This document shows positions 22,894 to 33,728 of a stretch of 64,000 nucleotides of DNA, in pieces. Made by a program: the position numbers and the translations under genes. The notes below the pieces were generated by a model that saw only the letters and a program-made list of their open reading frames with translations, ran no database searches and was not told the origin of the DNA. Source of the DNA: Isoetes taiwanensis. Lineage: Eukaryota; Streptophyta; Lycopodiopsida; Isoetales; Isoetaceae. Numbering within the stretch: the stretch's first letter is position 1; every line of letters starts with the position of its first letter. The stretch covers positions 1 to 64,000 of the forward strand of contig JAJEKV010000924.1 in NCBI GenBank assembly GCA_021234155.1. Direction: 5' to 3'.

Positions 22894-23556
22894 CTGTTAG
22901 CTTCCCCCTTGTGCAAGCTTTTTTCCAGCTTCCTGGTGCCAGACCTTTGATTTATATTGCCATGAGTATTTAAGCCCTGCATTCTTTGCTGCCTCCGTCT
23001 CAACTGCATTAAGCTCGGTATGTTTACAACAGGTTTTGACTACAGCTACCCCCGGATATACCATTCAAAGAATGCGCAAGGAGTAGATAAAACTTCAAAT
23101 TCGTCTTCTACTTTAAGCATCAATGGATGAGTTTGATGAGACAGCAAAAGGCAAAAACCAACCTGTCAGAATATCAAGGCTGGAATCCCATCACGTTTTG
23201 CCAGAACCGTATGATCCGACACTGCCTATAGCATTAGTTTCCTTTTTAGCAGTGGATGTAGGTCTTCTGGTGTGAAATAAATCCATCCCACAGTGGACGT
23301 AGGTCTTCTGGTGTGAAATCGATCCATCCCACACTTAGTCTGTACCCTAAAATCAGAGCTTTTGTTTTACCTTAGATCCTGGATAAAGCCATCCATATGT
23401 TTGGAAATGACCACGATTCATCCAAAAGCACACTCACCCTTGTAACTTTTCAAATATCAAATAAGAACCAATAAGAACTTATATAATGTTTTCCTAAGTG
23501 TGTAAACATCTATGTGTGGCTATCACATTGTCATGGTAAGCAACAATATCTTTGTA

Positions 23557-23588
23557 CTAGTAAATTGCCCACCTTCGGTGGGCATCCA
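23557..23588 (-). mobile_element. Helitron 3' terminus, second family
   Basis: On the minus strand the hairpin GCCCACCGAAGGTGGGC is followed by AATTTA and CTAG, then T (host). The stem sequence differs from the GCCCAGC family elsewhere in the window, so this is a different Helitron family. The element extends to the right of 23557; its 5' TC end was not located but lies beyond 25431. Confidence 0.7.
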
Positions 23589-23879
23589 ATGTGGTTGTAA
23601 CTAAAGTGTTTGGGAATCATGTGCTTAAATCTAAAAATGGGGTATTTATAGTCGTTCTTTATTTATTTTGCATAGCTTGTATATTCATTATCTTGATATT
23701 TTTGGTAATATAGTTTTGGGACATGTTCTCTAATTTTTCGGTGTATTTGGGGTTGCAATAGATGGAAGTGTCATGTTTTCGACGCATTGCTTCAACATGT
23801 ATTATTTGAGGATTAGTGAAATCTCCCCCTTATTTTATCTAGTAGTCATGGGGTTGGGCTTTGTTTTCAAAATTTGAGG

Positions 23880-24425
23880 CCACAAAATGACATCTTGACT
23901 TTGCATCCTCTCAAATATTCTCTCCGCATCTGCTAGACTACCACACTTTGCATACATACTAATAAGGGAACTCTGTACAATAGGGTCTGCATCAAAGCCT
24001 CGTTAGTAATCCGGACATGGATCAGCCTACCCCTCTCGATTGCATGGGGCGAGCACATGCAATGGGGATCTTGATATATGTAACTTTGTTTGGCTTTCAC
24101 CCATCTTTTCTGCATTTGATGAAACAATGCAAGGGCTTCCTTCCCATGCCCATATTACACATATGTTGATATCATGCTAGTCCATGAGACTACATCCCGC
24201 GAAATGCATTTGGGCAAATATTGTTTTCGTGATCATGAACACTTCCACATTTGTTGTACATGTTTATGAGGGCAGTCTGGATGATATAGTCGATTCAAAT
24301 CCATTATCAACAATTCTAGCATGTAACAATCTACCTTCTGTTATGGCTACTTCATTACAACATGCATTAAGAGATGTTACAAATATAATCTTTATCTGGT
24401 TATACCCATTCAAAGGACAGAGTTG
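23880..24425 (-). pseudogene. PPR protein fragment (PLS type), in Helitron
   Basis: Minus-strand frames give RLLHARIVDNGFES, FAQMHF, ALFHQMQK-type text, SPHAIERGRLIHVRITNE, FDADPIVQSSLISMYAKCG, SLADAERIFERMQSQDV. These are consecutive 35-residue pentatricopeptide repeats of the P-L-S type, RNA-binding proteins that act in mitochondria or plastids. Stops and several shifts break it. Orientation agrees with the Helitron 3' end at 23557, which fits transduplication of a host gene piece. Confidence 0.82.
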
Positions 24426-24580
24426 AATAAGCAAAGAGATAGTGTTGAAATTTGCGTCTAAGGCTGCAATTCAATCCTTATTATATGCAGGAAACAGAAG
24501 CTTGGTATAGATACATGAAACACAAAGCTGCATCATAAAACCCGGAAAGATATCGACAATATAATTCAAGCTCAACGTAC

Positions 24581-24704
24581 CTTGGTTTTGCAGCAGTATG
24601 CTCCTCTTGCCGTAATTTCGCAGGAGTTGTCTCTTCTTCTGTCATATGAGTATATGCCTCTTTCAAGGGACCAAATGTTCCTAGCATTGTTCTAGTATTA
24701 TCCA
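24581..24704 (-). other. Captured exon of unknown gene
   Basis: A 124-base open segment lies between TTTTAG and CCAAG/GTACGT on the minus strand. It encodes a piece with MLGTFGPLKEAYTHMTEEE and KLRQEEHTAAKPR. The splice signals and position between the EF-G/ATPase exons and the PPR piece suggest an exon carried by the same Helitron. Family unknown. Confidence 0.35.
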
Positions 24705-25104
24705 CTAAAACATATTAGAACAACATTGGATGGTCGAGGATCGGGATCATCTCAACAATCTAAGCATTCTTTGTAACATTCAATCTACTCAGGTTCATAT
24801 CCATTTGTAATTCCACAGCCTACATTCAAATCTACTCAGAACCCTCATTTTATATCAGATATGTCTTTGCTCTTTAAGCATTCAATCTACCAGATGGAAA
24901 GGATACACAGCTTACTACTTGCCTTTCAGTCCATTCTTCCATACTGTGTTCACATACGTCAATCCTGATACAATGTTATGGCTTACAGTTATGATTCTAA
25001 GAAAGATTAATATAAGATCCCCTGGAAGTGTTCCTAATGATTCCTCACTGTAAACTAACATACTGACATGGAAAAAAGGATGTAAAATTAAGAGCTTAGC
25101 TTAC

Positions 25105-25431
25105 ATCTCCATTTGCCAAAGCTATAGCCATTACTGCAGCAGCTTCCATTACCCACGATAGAGAAACTTAAAGAATTTGCTCTCCTGCAAGAAGGAAAGA
25201 ATTTAGAAACGGGACGTGGAACCATAAATTTGATAGGGCTAACACAAAAAAAGAAAGGGCATCAAGTACCGTCTTCTCTTCCAACTTGTTGGATCCAAAA
25301 ATTCGCAAGCGCTCCTCTTCTGCAAACTGCTCTTGACCACCCGATTGCTTCTTGTGCACATATTTCACTTCAGCTGGCTTTGAAATACTCTCCCGATAGT
25401 TCACTTGTGGTGCCCCAACATTTGCTTCAAC
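25105..25431 (-). pseudogene. Chimeric exon: EF-G joined to plasma-membrane H+-ATPase
   Basis: Exon a (25431-25270) starts after a TATTAG acceptor. Its first 37 codons read [17 protein letters not shown] ... [12 protein letters not shown] ... QFA, a conserved part of plastid/bacterial-type translation elongation factor G. At about 25320 the same frame changes to [13 protein letters not shown], the N-terminal region of P-type plasma-membrane H+-ATPases. An intron (25269-25185, GT...GCAG) follows. Exon b (25184-25105) gives ESKFFKFL and WVMEAAAVMAIALANG, again H+-ATPase; about 20 bases for the GFMWNPL region are missing and shift the frame. The ATPase exon order is native; the EF-G join is not. 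Typical Helitron-made chimera. Confidence 0.85.
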
Positions 25432-26675
25432 CTAATAAAATAGGAAAAATCAGCTAAATTTCCAAAGAAAATGCTTACAGGAGGGACGATGCTAAAATAT
25501 CCCCTGTTCTAGCAACTTTCACATCCTCACGATCATTGCCATGCTAAGAACTCTATGCTAAGAACTTTCAGTTCGTTGCAGATGTAGAATCATCCCATTC
25601 CTTCTATCACAGTTTGGTTTGTCTCATCATCTCGGGAAAAATGAAAGGATGGATCTACCAAAGCACCGGATTGCATGCTTTACTTGGTTCGGCGCGAGGC
25701 CATATTCGCTCTAGTCTGGCGTGAAATCTCCACCGTCGGAATAAAGGCGTGGTTCAAGACACACCCTAAAACATTATAATAAAGATGAAATGCATGCAAG
25801 ACCTTTTCATGCTAAAAGCCAAGTGTCTACCATTCCGTTCAAAGAAAATGCATGTAATGCTTTAACTTAATATGGGAAAAGATCCCTTTATGATTAGCTC
25901 CTAGTCTATAAAGATATGCCTTACCACCATGAAACAACTTCATACATGAAGTGAAACTAGATAATCATGCTCAAGTAGAAGTCTCCATATTTATATTTAT
26001 TAGAAGATAAACTTGAGATATATGGAAAAAAAAAAAAAAAAAAAACAATGGAAGAGCAGTGTAGAATAATGATACAACTAGCATGATCTTTGCTATATTG
26101 GGGTCAACATCATGCAAAAGTTTCATCCTAGTTATATGGAGCAATGCATCTGGTTGACACTTGCATATATTTCGTTGTCTTTAATGCTTTCGATTTTTTT
26201 CTTATCAGCTACACAATCTCCCTCTCCCTTCACGAGCGTCTTATTTAACAACCACGGCCATATAGGAACAAAAAAAAATACACAAGGTTTTTGTGTGATC
26301 CAATATTAAGCGAATATAAATAGATTTTGTTCCAAATGTTCAGGGTTATGGTTTTGAATTGATTGTCAAAACATGACTTTGAACTATGATTTAAGCCCCT
26401 TCACCCTCCGGCCATGGAGGGCAACCCTCCGGCGCATGACATATTTGTTATTGAAGTAAACGTTTCATCGTGGGATGTGATCTACCATTTGAATGGTGGG
26501 ATTAGCAAACACATCATTTTTTATGCCCCGATACCTAAACCCTACTAAATCCATATAGGTTTTGACAGCCTTCCTTGCTTCTAAAATGGTCGGCAACTTA
26601 CGTGTAGAGTTTTTTCAAGGGCCCAAAGAGAGACCCAAAGAGAGAGAATAAAAAACCCTTCCGAGGTGCGGTTCC
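25432..26675. other. Unassigned AT-rich interval
   Basis: No gene supported. It holds an A-tract at about 26024-26044. The 5' end of the Helitron that ends at 23557 probably lies here but could not be placed. Confidence 0.35.
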
Positions 26676-27118
26676 AAACTTCAGCGATGGCTAACAATAA
26701 AAAAGGCATTGCACGATCGGGCATTGCCAGAAGGCACGACATGACTGTTGGATTGTGCGGTTGCATCTACACGGCCAGAGTCACCCGTGGAACATATGTT
26801 TAAGTAGTAGATGACCGATCAAATGCATGGCTTACCTAGTACGTGCTATGTTTAGATTAACGCACTAGGCAAAGAGTGCATTGAGCGAAATGTTAACTGG
26901 TTGCTCATATCAAGTAGAGATTACATCCATTAATCATAAACTAAAGGTTGGTCTCAGGAGTAATTTAGATGCTTTGAAATCATGCGCAAAATCAAAACAG
27001 CTTTTCGGGCTCGCTAGAGTGGCTGAATTGGGGGACCACGTCATTCCTCGTTGTGCCCCGAGTCAAAAAGGGGGAAATTTGGGGGTAGGCACATTCGTGC
27101 AGTGGATGCCCATTTCTT
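26676..27118 (+). repeat. Dispersed repeat A, copy 2
   Basis: Direct, diverged copy of 14935-15260, with about 100 extra bases in the middle (around 26800-26910). At this locus the repeat precedes a Helitron helicase piece, whereas copy 1 follows one. Confidence 0.75.
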
Positions 27119-27536
27119 ATTTTCAGAAACATTTCTTGGGACATGAGCTAATACTTGAGCGGTGGGATTAGGAGAATGTAAGAGTGCTAATTGTATCAAT
27201 GCATTCGAAATTGTAATGGTAAGGGTGTTGGGCGAACGAGATACATGCATATATCTAATTTCTAGAGTAGAATTCTTCTACCAACCTAAGAATCAACCAT
27301 AGACAATCCACATGTGCCAACTGTCCCTTCGACTAGTATACTCGACCACTTTCAACAGTTGTCAAGGACTAACATTGGATCGCATTGCTCTTGACTTACG
27401 CACAAATGTTTTCGCACACGGACAACTCTATATGGCTCTTACATGGATACGCAAAAGAGGAAGATGTGTTTATCCTCCTCAGCCCCGAAACAACGAGGCA
27501 AACGACAAATATGGTCTATAAAGAACTCCTTTGCTA
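27119..27536 (+). pseudogene. Helitron helicase, C-terminal end, plus strand
   Basis: Frames give FQKHFLGHELILE, NVRVLIVSMHSK, MVRVLGERD, RVEFFYQPKNQ, STTFNSCQGLT, LDRIALDLRTNVFAHGQL and YMALTWIRKRG, closing with MVYKELLC and TAA at 27534-27536. This is the motif V-VI region and C-terminus of Helitron RepHel. The segment equivalent to KVEAICHIMK of the 13.6-14.9 kb copy is deleted and the frame changes twice. Confidence 0.83.
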
Positions 27537-27979
27537 AGAAGGTATATTATTTTCACTCAAACTATTTTTTGTATTTAGTGCATATGTGCAGATACACAAG
27601 TCAAGGAACCTCTTAGTCAATAGGGTACATCCTTTTTGTTCCAAACAAAAGAAGAATGGATGGGATAAATAGTTTATTCCTTTATCATGAAATTCTAGGC
27701 TCGTATAACCTACTTGTTGTTATAGGTCATGTGCACACGTACAACAATGCACAGTCTAAGAGCTTCTCAGATTAATAAGGTACGAGAGTTATGAATAATT
27801 CTCCTCCTACAACCGATGAAATAAATGGTTTGCTACTTTACTACTATGATAACAAAATGTGGGATTGGAACCAAGAAATAACGAAATGTTGTATCATCGT
27901 GGTGTTGGCCTAGTTGTCAGACTTATGAACCAAGAGATCCCTTTTTGAAGTTAACAACCCACTGACCAATACTGGATGT

Positions 27980-28015
<36 letters not shown>

Positions 28016-28352
28016 TGTTTATCGCAGCGGATGTTTAGTGGTTAGGCTATCAATCTGGGGTGCCCCCCATCGAAGCTTAAAACCCATTGGTTGTGGTGCA
28101 ATGAATAAGAATCAAGAAAAAGCAGGGTGATGGGGTTAATAATGTAAGCATCGCGATGTTGACCACTTAATAGCCATATCGCGGAGACATATGGCCCATT
28201 AGATCCTAACCCTAAAAGCGTGGGAGTTAAAAATACAATACAAAGATCCCTCATGGATCAAATCTTCTTCTATCTAACTAATGCTACAATATCAACATCT
28301 TCTCAGTTAAATTGAATACTACATAAGTCAAATTCCCATTTTCTATAAACTA
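27537..28352. other. Unassigned sequence with long A-tract
   Basis: A 28-base A-tract (27987-28014) may be the tail of an unrecognised retroposon, but no target duplication was found. Otherwise nothing assignable. Confidence 0.35.
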
Positions 28353-29579
28353 CTAGAAAAAGTGCCCAGCGTTGCTGGGCTTTTCGTCGGGCATAATTTA
28401 AAAAGACTAAAGATAATAATCAAAGTTTAAAAAATAATAATGCACTTATATTGTGAGGCTTTCGTGGGCATTAAAAATCTATCTATCTATTGATATGCAA
28501 ATTTTGATTTGTAATAAAGCCTTCTAACTGGACCATGCATCACCTCAACTTGTTCAGTTATCTCTGTGGTGACGTTTTTACATATAAATTAGAGGATGTT
28601 TAGCATTCAAATTCTATAGTTTCATGGTTTTAGAGATTAGTGGATGTTAAACGACTTGTCACAATGTTTCTTCAAGGGAAAACAATAACAATTTTGCAAT
28701 GGTTCATCTCCAATTAGATTGATATTTTGATCAACAAGTATGTAATTGAACAAGTTTCGAGGAGAGATGTATAAGCAATTATATATTTTAACACTCACAT
28801 ACCCCTTTATTTACATCTAATACTCATTTTTTCTCTTGCCATGACCACATGACGAAAGCAGTACTTCCGGCCAATGAAAGGTGCAAGACAACCCATTTTC
28901 CTTTCATATGCCGCAACACGCATTCAAAAACACTACAACAAATTTAACCCAAGCCAAAAACCATACTCAAATCACTCCTTTTTATTGATTCTTAAAATCC
29001 TACTGCAAGAAGGTTATTCAACAAAGAATGGACTTTGGCAAAAAGCTAATATTTACTTCTTCAGAGAAATCTTCATGGCATAAGTTGTCGTACTTATGAT
29101 ACACCTGGATGGAGAGCCGTCTGGCTTACCAAGTCCAGTTGCTGAGGTGTTTTTTAATGCCGAGAAAAGCTCAGACACGGGTTGCTCCACCAGTTGATAT
29201 CCTCTAGGTTTACCTATACTTCACCAGTTGAACATAATGGAGACCCCAACGAACAAAAATCCATGCCAGGAAAAAACAATGATCCTAGTCCTATCTTTCC
29301 ATCCTAGTTAGGATCCAATATATTAGGTACATAACATACGTGCACAAATGGAACTTTTAAGTGGCAAGAGTGCAAACCAAACAAGAATATGACATAATAA
29401 AATAAATCTATACGTTGCTGAGAATGCGTAAGCCATGTAAGAGAATCATTGTTCTTGGGTTCTATGGAGTCATTCTGCTTGTAGAACTTTTATTGCCCAA
29501 AGCTTCATTCTAATAATAAATGTAATGTGATGATCACTCTTTTTTTAAAGGTTCAGCATTGGTACATTAAAGCTTCCAC

Positions 29580-29817
29580 GAGCATTGGTACAACAGTGAT
29601 ATTCTGCTGGCACTATAATGGCAAAGAAGTTATCAGTAAATTCACTCAGGAAGACCTTTTTAATATCTTGAAATGATATTCTTCTTTTTATCTTGAACCA
29701 AATGGGATCCAAAATATACAAAACAGTGTTTGTAATTAAAAGAACTCGCTTTCTAATCTTAGTATTTCGATTCAACTTCATAACATTGTCTGCAAATAAT
29801 ACTTGTTTATTTATCTC
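29580..29817 (-). pseudogene. TH1-like (myosin-I tail homology) exon, captured
   Basis: After a TGCAG acceptor the minus strand encodes QVLFADNVMKLNR, KIRKRVLLITNTVLYILDP, FKIKRRISFQDIKKVFLS and DNFFAIIVPAEYH. The pattern of a basic strand, a 'Leu-Tyr-Ile-Leu' strand and 'IPL-x-DI'-like turn resembles the lipid-binding TH1 domain of myosin-I tails and related proteins. The open frame extends upstream to 29955 without recognisable content. It is one exon only, inside a Helitron, without its parent gene. The TH1 call is by pattern and moderate in strength. Confidence 0.5.
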
Positions 29818-30024
29818 CTGCATTAACAAAACGAACTCATGTAAAAGTTGAACAATAAAATTAACCTGGAAACGCGAAGTTTTTCCAGATATTCTATTAT
29901 GTTCTTCACCAGACATGGTAAGATATTTAGATATATCATGAACTTGCTCAAACACAAAGGATTTTGAAAGAAAGAAGCATCAACCAGTCCAATAGGCCAA
30001 AGGCAGACATAGATAACAACAGAT

Positions 30025-30298
30025 AACAGGATTCAATGGTAAATGTGCCATTAAGGATACTGAGGGCAGAAACATTAAACGCAACAATATTGACTGCTTG
30101 CCCCTGTTAAGATCAAAAAAGCAAGTTATCATATCTAAAAAGAGATACGAAAAAGAAAAAGAATGTTCAACTGACTTGGTCGACATCAATCTGCTGAATA
30201 ATATCCCCAAGAGTGATAAAGTCTCTCAGCCCAAGCTTCGTTCGCTTGGGACCTAGAACAGATATGGTGTTGTAAAGAAGTTTCCATTTTCCATTGAG
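30025..30298 (-). pseudogene. Plastid fibrillin (PAP family) exons, captured
   Basis: Exon 30298-30176 (41 codons, acceptor CTCAG, donor CAA/GTCAGT) reads [15 protein letters not shown] and [19 protein letters not shown]. The next exon starts at 30103 after AACAG with QAVNIVAFNVSALSILNG and TFTIES. This is the PAP/fibrillin domain of plastid-lipid-associated proteins, closest in style to the subgroup with the LGLRDF(I/V)xLGD motif. The transit peptide and C-terminal lipocalin-like part are absent. Intron positions are kept, so it was captured as genomic DNA, not as cDNA. Confidence 0.8.
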
Positions 30299-30879
30299 CT
30301 GAGGAGACCTATGCAGGACATCAGTATAATAACTTGCACAAATGCCTATATTTTTATATTAAACTGCAGCTATATACAGCATAATTCAAACTATTATAAG
30401 TTGCAGCAGATGTTTATTCTCCACTTTCATCAGTAGATGGGAATCTTGGATACCAGGTTATGCCACTCAACTTCTAACCTCAGCTATATAACTGCCGCAG
30501 GTGAAATTCAGAGCCTGACTTGTGCATTTTTAAATGGCTAGCTGTTGTGTTACAATCGAAGGCCATGCCATTTACATTTACGAGCTAACTTTCTTCCAAG
30601 TCCTGCCACTTGATTTGAAAATTCTCATGCTGCCAAATTAGAAATGGCTTAACAAATGTGATCTTATGTGCATAGAAGCTTCTGCATCACAATTCGATTA
30701 CTTTCTACAACTGTATGGTTCAATCCTACAAAGAAACATTACAGGTGGCAACTCCCCCTTCACAGGCAACATCTCAGAGGTGGGAAGCCAATAGCAGACC
30801 AATGAGGATATAAACATGTTAATATGTTATGAAAGAGAACATGTATTGTCAAAATCGAGCTGCTTCAATTATCTTTTTC

Positions 30880-31110
30880 ATTGATTGTTCTACTGTTTCT
30901 CGATCTGCAATAGTGACAGATTTTCCATAAATTTCTTCTTGCAAGACAAAGCACACAACTGTCACTTATTGTAACATAGCAGTGGAGGTGGCCATTTCAT
31001 ACATGAAAATGTATAGACATAAATGAAGCAGAGCTCTTGCATAAAAGAGGTTCAACAACTAACTGTCTCATTGGCATTTACATAGCAATCTTCAAGTTCA
31101 GGAGCTTCTG
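30880..31110 (-). other. Two exon-like pieces of unknown gene
   Basis: The minus strand shows an open piece with FQIAEAPELEDCYVNANE (about 31110-31050) and one with EEIYGKSVTIADRETVEQ and SMKKIIEAARF (about 30955-30880, after TTGCAAG). Both are acidic/soluble in character and in the orientation of the Helitron. Family unknown. Confidence 0.3.
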
Positions 31111-31802
31111 CTATTTGAAAGGGTACATGCAGGCTATGGCAAGGAATTATGTGCATGGCAATCTCTAGGATTGTTGGTCATCCGATGATAATAATACCAT
31201 GCGGGCTATGGCAAGGGGTTCCAAATTTTTGTATGCAATCCCTCATAAATCTCATATCTGTGTCTGCAAAGTTCATATGGGAGGTATGCCCAAAAGGCAG
31301 TGCAGACAACACACATAAACACATATACAGAATAAAAACATACATCTATAGCTCATCCTTGTGACATTCAAATACATGGCGAATCCAAGATAGAAGCATT
31401 AAGCTTTCACATGAATACGCTATGAATTCCTCGTGTCATTTCCCAACCTAAATTAAGAGTTAGAGAATTTCACTCTATGCTAGCAAGAAAGTCAGAGCAT
31501 ACCGTGCAAGAGAGAAACCGCTCTTAGAAACTGCATAATCGATCATTTATGGATCGCAAAACTTGGCGGAGCAACTGCCGGAGGATTGTTGTGGCAATTA
31601 TGCATGGACGATATGATTGATCTAAGTTTGAGAAGATATCTTCCAAATCGTGATTTCCATGGTGCCATCTCCAACCACTATATCCTGGTTTTTAGGCTAC
31701 TCGACCAACATTTTCGCAGCAGATTGCAGGAGCTCCATTCTATGAAAAATGGTAGCATTATAATAACATCTCGGGTAGAAGTGAAAAGCATTTTAGCCAT
31801 AC

Positions 31803-31894
31803 CTCAGGGCCCAAGACTTATTCACGGCATCTGCAACTGCTCTTGCTGCAACTATATTCATTGGACGGATATCATCCTTGCGCTTTCCTGCCAT
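31803..31894 (-). other. First-exon-like piece of unknown gene
   Basis: ATG at 31894 on the minus strand opens MAGKRKDDIRPMNIVAARAV and continues to a GAG/GTATGG donor at 31803. It looks like a genuine first coding exon caught in the Helitron near its 5' end. I do not recognise the protein. Confidence 0.35.
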
Positions 31895-32268
31895 CTCTGC
31901 TTAACCTCAGAGGCATCGTTAAAACGTTGAGTGAAGAAAAGTGACGGTAAGGAAAAAAAAAACTTCGGATGTGTTGCCCTAAATTAAAGGAATGACTATA
32001 TGGTAATTCCGGTAGCAGGCAGGCAACCACCCAAATTGACATCATTCCAGAGGAAGAGTAGGACGTTAGAATGCAGCGAATTCTTATTCAAAACCTTCCC
32101 ATCATCGTTGCCCGAGGAAGACATCAGCTTCCCCCGTTTCATGGGAAAAAAACGGTTTCTCTTCTAACGTGGAGATAATCAACGAACAAAAAAACCCTAA
32201 AAAAATTGAACGCGCGAGATTTTGCGCACAGATTATCCCAAAACTCCTTTATTACTATCATAATATAT

Positions 32269-33728
32269 ATAAAATTACTTTGGATGCCCCATGGAATAGA
32301 TATCTATATTCAAATCAATCTAGGCCGTCCATTTGAAAATAGGTGAGGTGGCGAACATATAGCCGCTAGATCTCCATGGGGGACATGCATGAGCATGCAT
32401 GGGGGCATGCACCACATCCCCAAGCCATTGGATCAAAAGGGGAGAAGAAATCCTAGCCCTTAAATTTTGTTAGGAAGGTGCAAGGATGGTGCCAAAAAGT
32501 GGATTTGGTGCAGGAGATTGTAACCGTTAGATTAAAGGGTGAGGATAAATCCTAGCCCTTAACTTTTTATATTAAATTGATATGTATTTTTTTAAAGAGG
32601 TGAGGTGGCACTCTCATTAATAAAAAGTTAGTGAGGTGGCAAGGCATTTATGAATGCACTTTCCAAGAAGCTTCTTCTTTTTAATCCCATTCAAAGGCAC
32701 GTAACTTGCAGTCTGAGGAGGTTGGGATGAAGGTGAAGCACGCCATTGGATCCCTAATTCGAGAGCTTTCCAATGGCCCGGTGCTTTGGCACTATTCCGT
32801 TGCAGTTGGAGCCAACGTGATCAGATTCTAAGAATCTTCTTAGAATCTTAGAACTACGAAATCTATGGTAATTTAAGGGAATCTACGGGAATCTTCATGG
32901 GATCTTGAGGAATCTAGAGGAATCTCAACAGAACCTTAGGGAATCTAAAGAAGCTCAAGAGAATCTTTAGGATTCTTGGGAGAATCTTTGGGAATTTAGA
33001 TAAAATTACTTTGGATGCCCCCATGGAATAGATATCTATATATTCAAATCAATCTAGGCCGTCCATTTGAAAATAGGTGAGGTGGCGAACATATAGCCGC
33101 TAGATCTCCATGGGGGACATGCATGAGCATGCATGGGGGCATGCACCACATCCCCAAGCCATTGGATCAAAAGGGGAGAAGAAATCCTAGCCCTTAAATT
33201 TTGTTAGGAAGGTGCAAGGATGGTGCCAAAAAGTGGATTTGGTGCAGGAGATTGTAACCGTTAGATTAAAGGGTGAGGATAAATCCTAGCCCTTAACTTT
33301 TTATATTAAATTGATATGTATTTTTTTAAAGAGGTGAGGTGGCACTCTCATTAATAAAAAGTTAGTGAGGTGGCAAGGCATTTATGAATGCACTTTCCAA
33401 GAAGCTTCTTCTTTTTAATCGCATTCAAAGGCACGTAACTTGCAGTACAGAGGTCGGATGAAGGTGAAGCCTGCGCCATTGGATCCCTCTCGTCGAGAGC
33501 TTTCCAATGACTGGTGCTTTGGCATTATTCCGTTGCAGTTGGAGCCAACGTGATCAGATTCTAAGAATCTTCTTAGAATCTTAGAACTACGAAATCTATG
33601 GTAATTTAAGGGAATCTACGGGAATCTTCATGGGATCTTGAGGAATCTAGAGGAATCTCAACAGAACCTTAGGGAATCTAAAGAAGCTCAAGAGAATCTT
33701 TAGGATTCTTGGGAGAATCTTTGGGAAT
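32269..33728. repeat. Tandem duplication of a 730-bp unit
   Basis: 32269-32998 and 32999-33728 are near-identical direct copies starting ATAAAATTACTTTGG and ending in the first 170 bases of the GAATCT satellite. Differences are few and cluster in one patch (about 32714-32790 against 33446-33518), around CTG/CAG/CCG words. The unit itself, with 'aatctaggccgtccatttg' and 'gaggtggcac', looks like non-coding transposon sequence. Confidence 0.85.

Larger units (their letters stand above)
28353..32268 (-). mobile_element. Exon-carrying Helitron, minus strand, about 3.9 kb
   Basis: The 3' end is CTAG (minus strand, 28356-28353) preceded by the hairpin GCCCAGCAACGCTGGGC (28364-28380), the same family as the ends at 5295 and 51760. 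The 5' limit is placed near 32268: the tandem copy at 32999 starts with the same ATAAAATTACTTTGG flank but lacks the adjoining sequence. Inside that limit the minus strand reads an AT-rich start followed by 'gtgcgcaaaatctcgcgcg'. All gene pieces inside (TH1-like, fibrillin and unknown exons) lie on the minus strand. No RepHel is encoded, so it is non-autonomous. Confidence 0.6.

Noticed and set aside
24184-24426. 80-codon plus-strand frame
   Set aside because: Shadow of the minus-strand PPR fragment.
14935-27118. Repeat A copies as the two LTRs of a 12-kb retrotransposon inserted in one helicase gene
   Set aside because: The copies do not share their inner and outer boundaries, lack TG...CA ends, and the two flanking helicase pieces overlap in the protein, so they are not halves of one gene.
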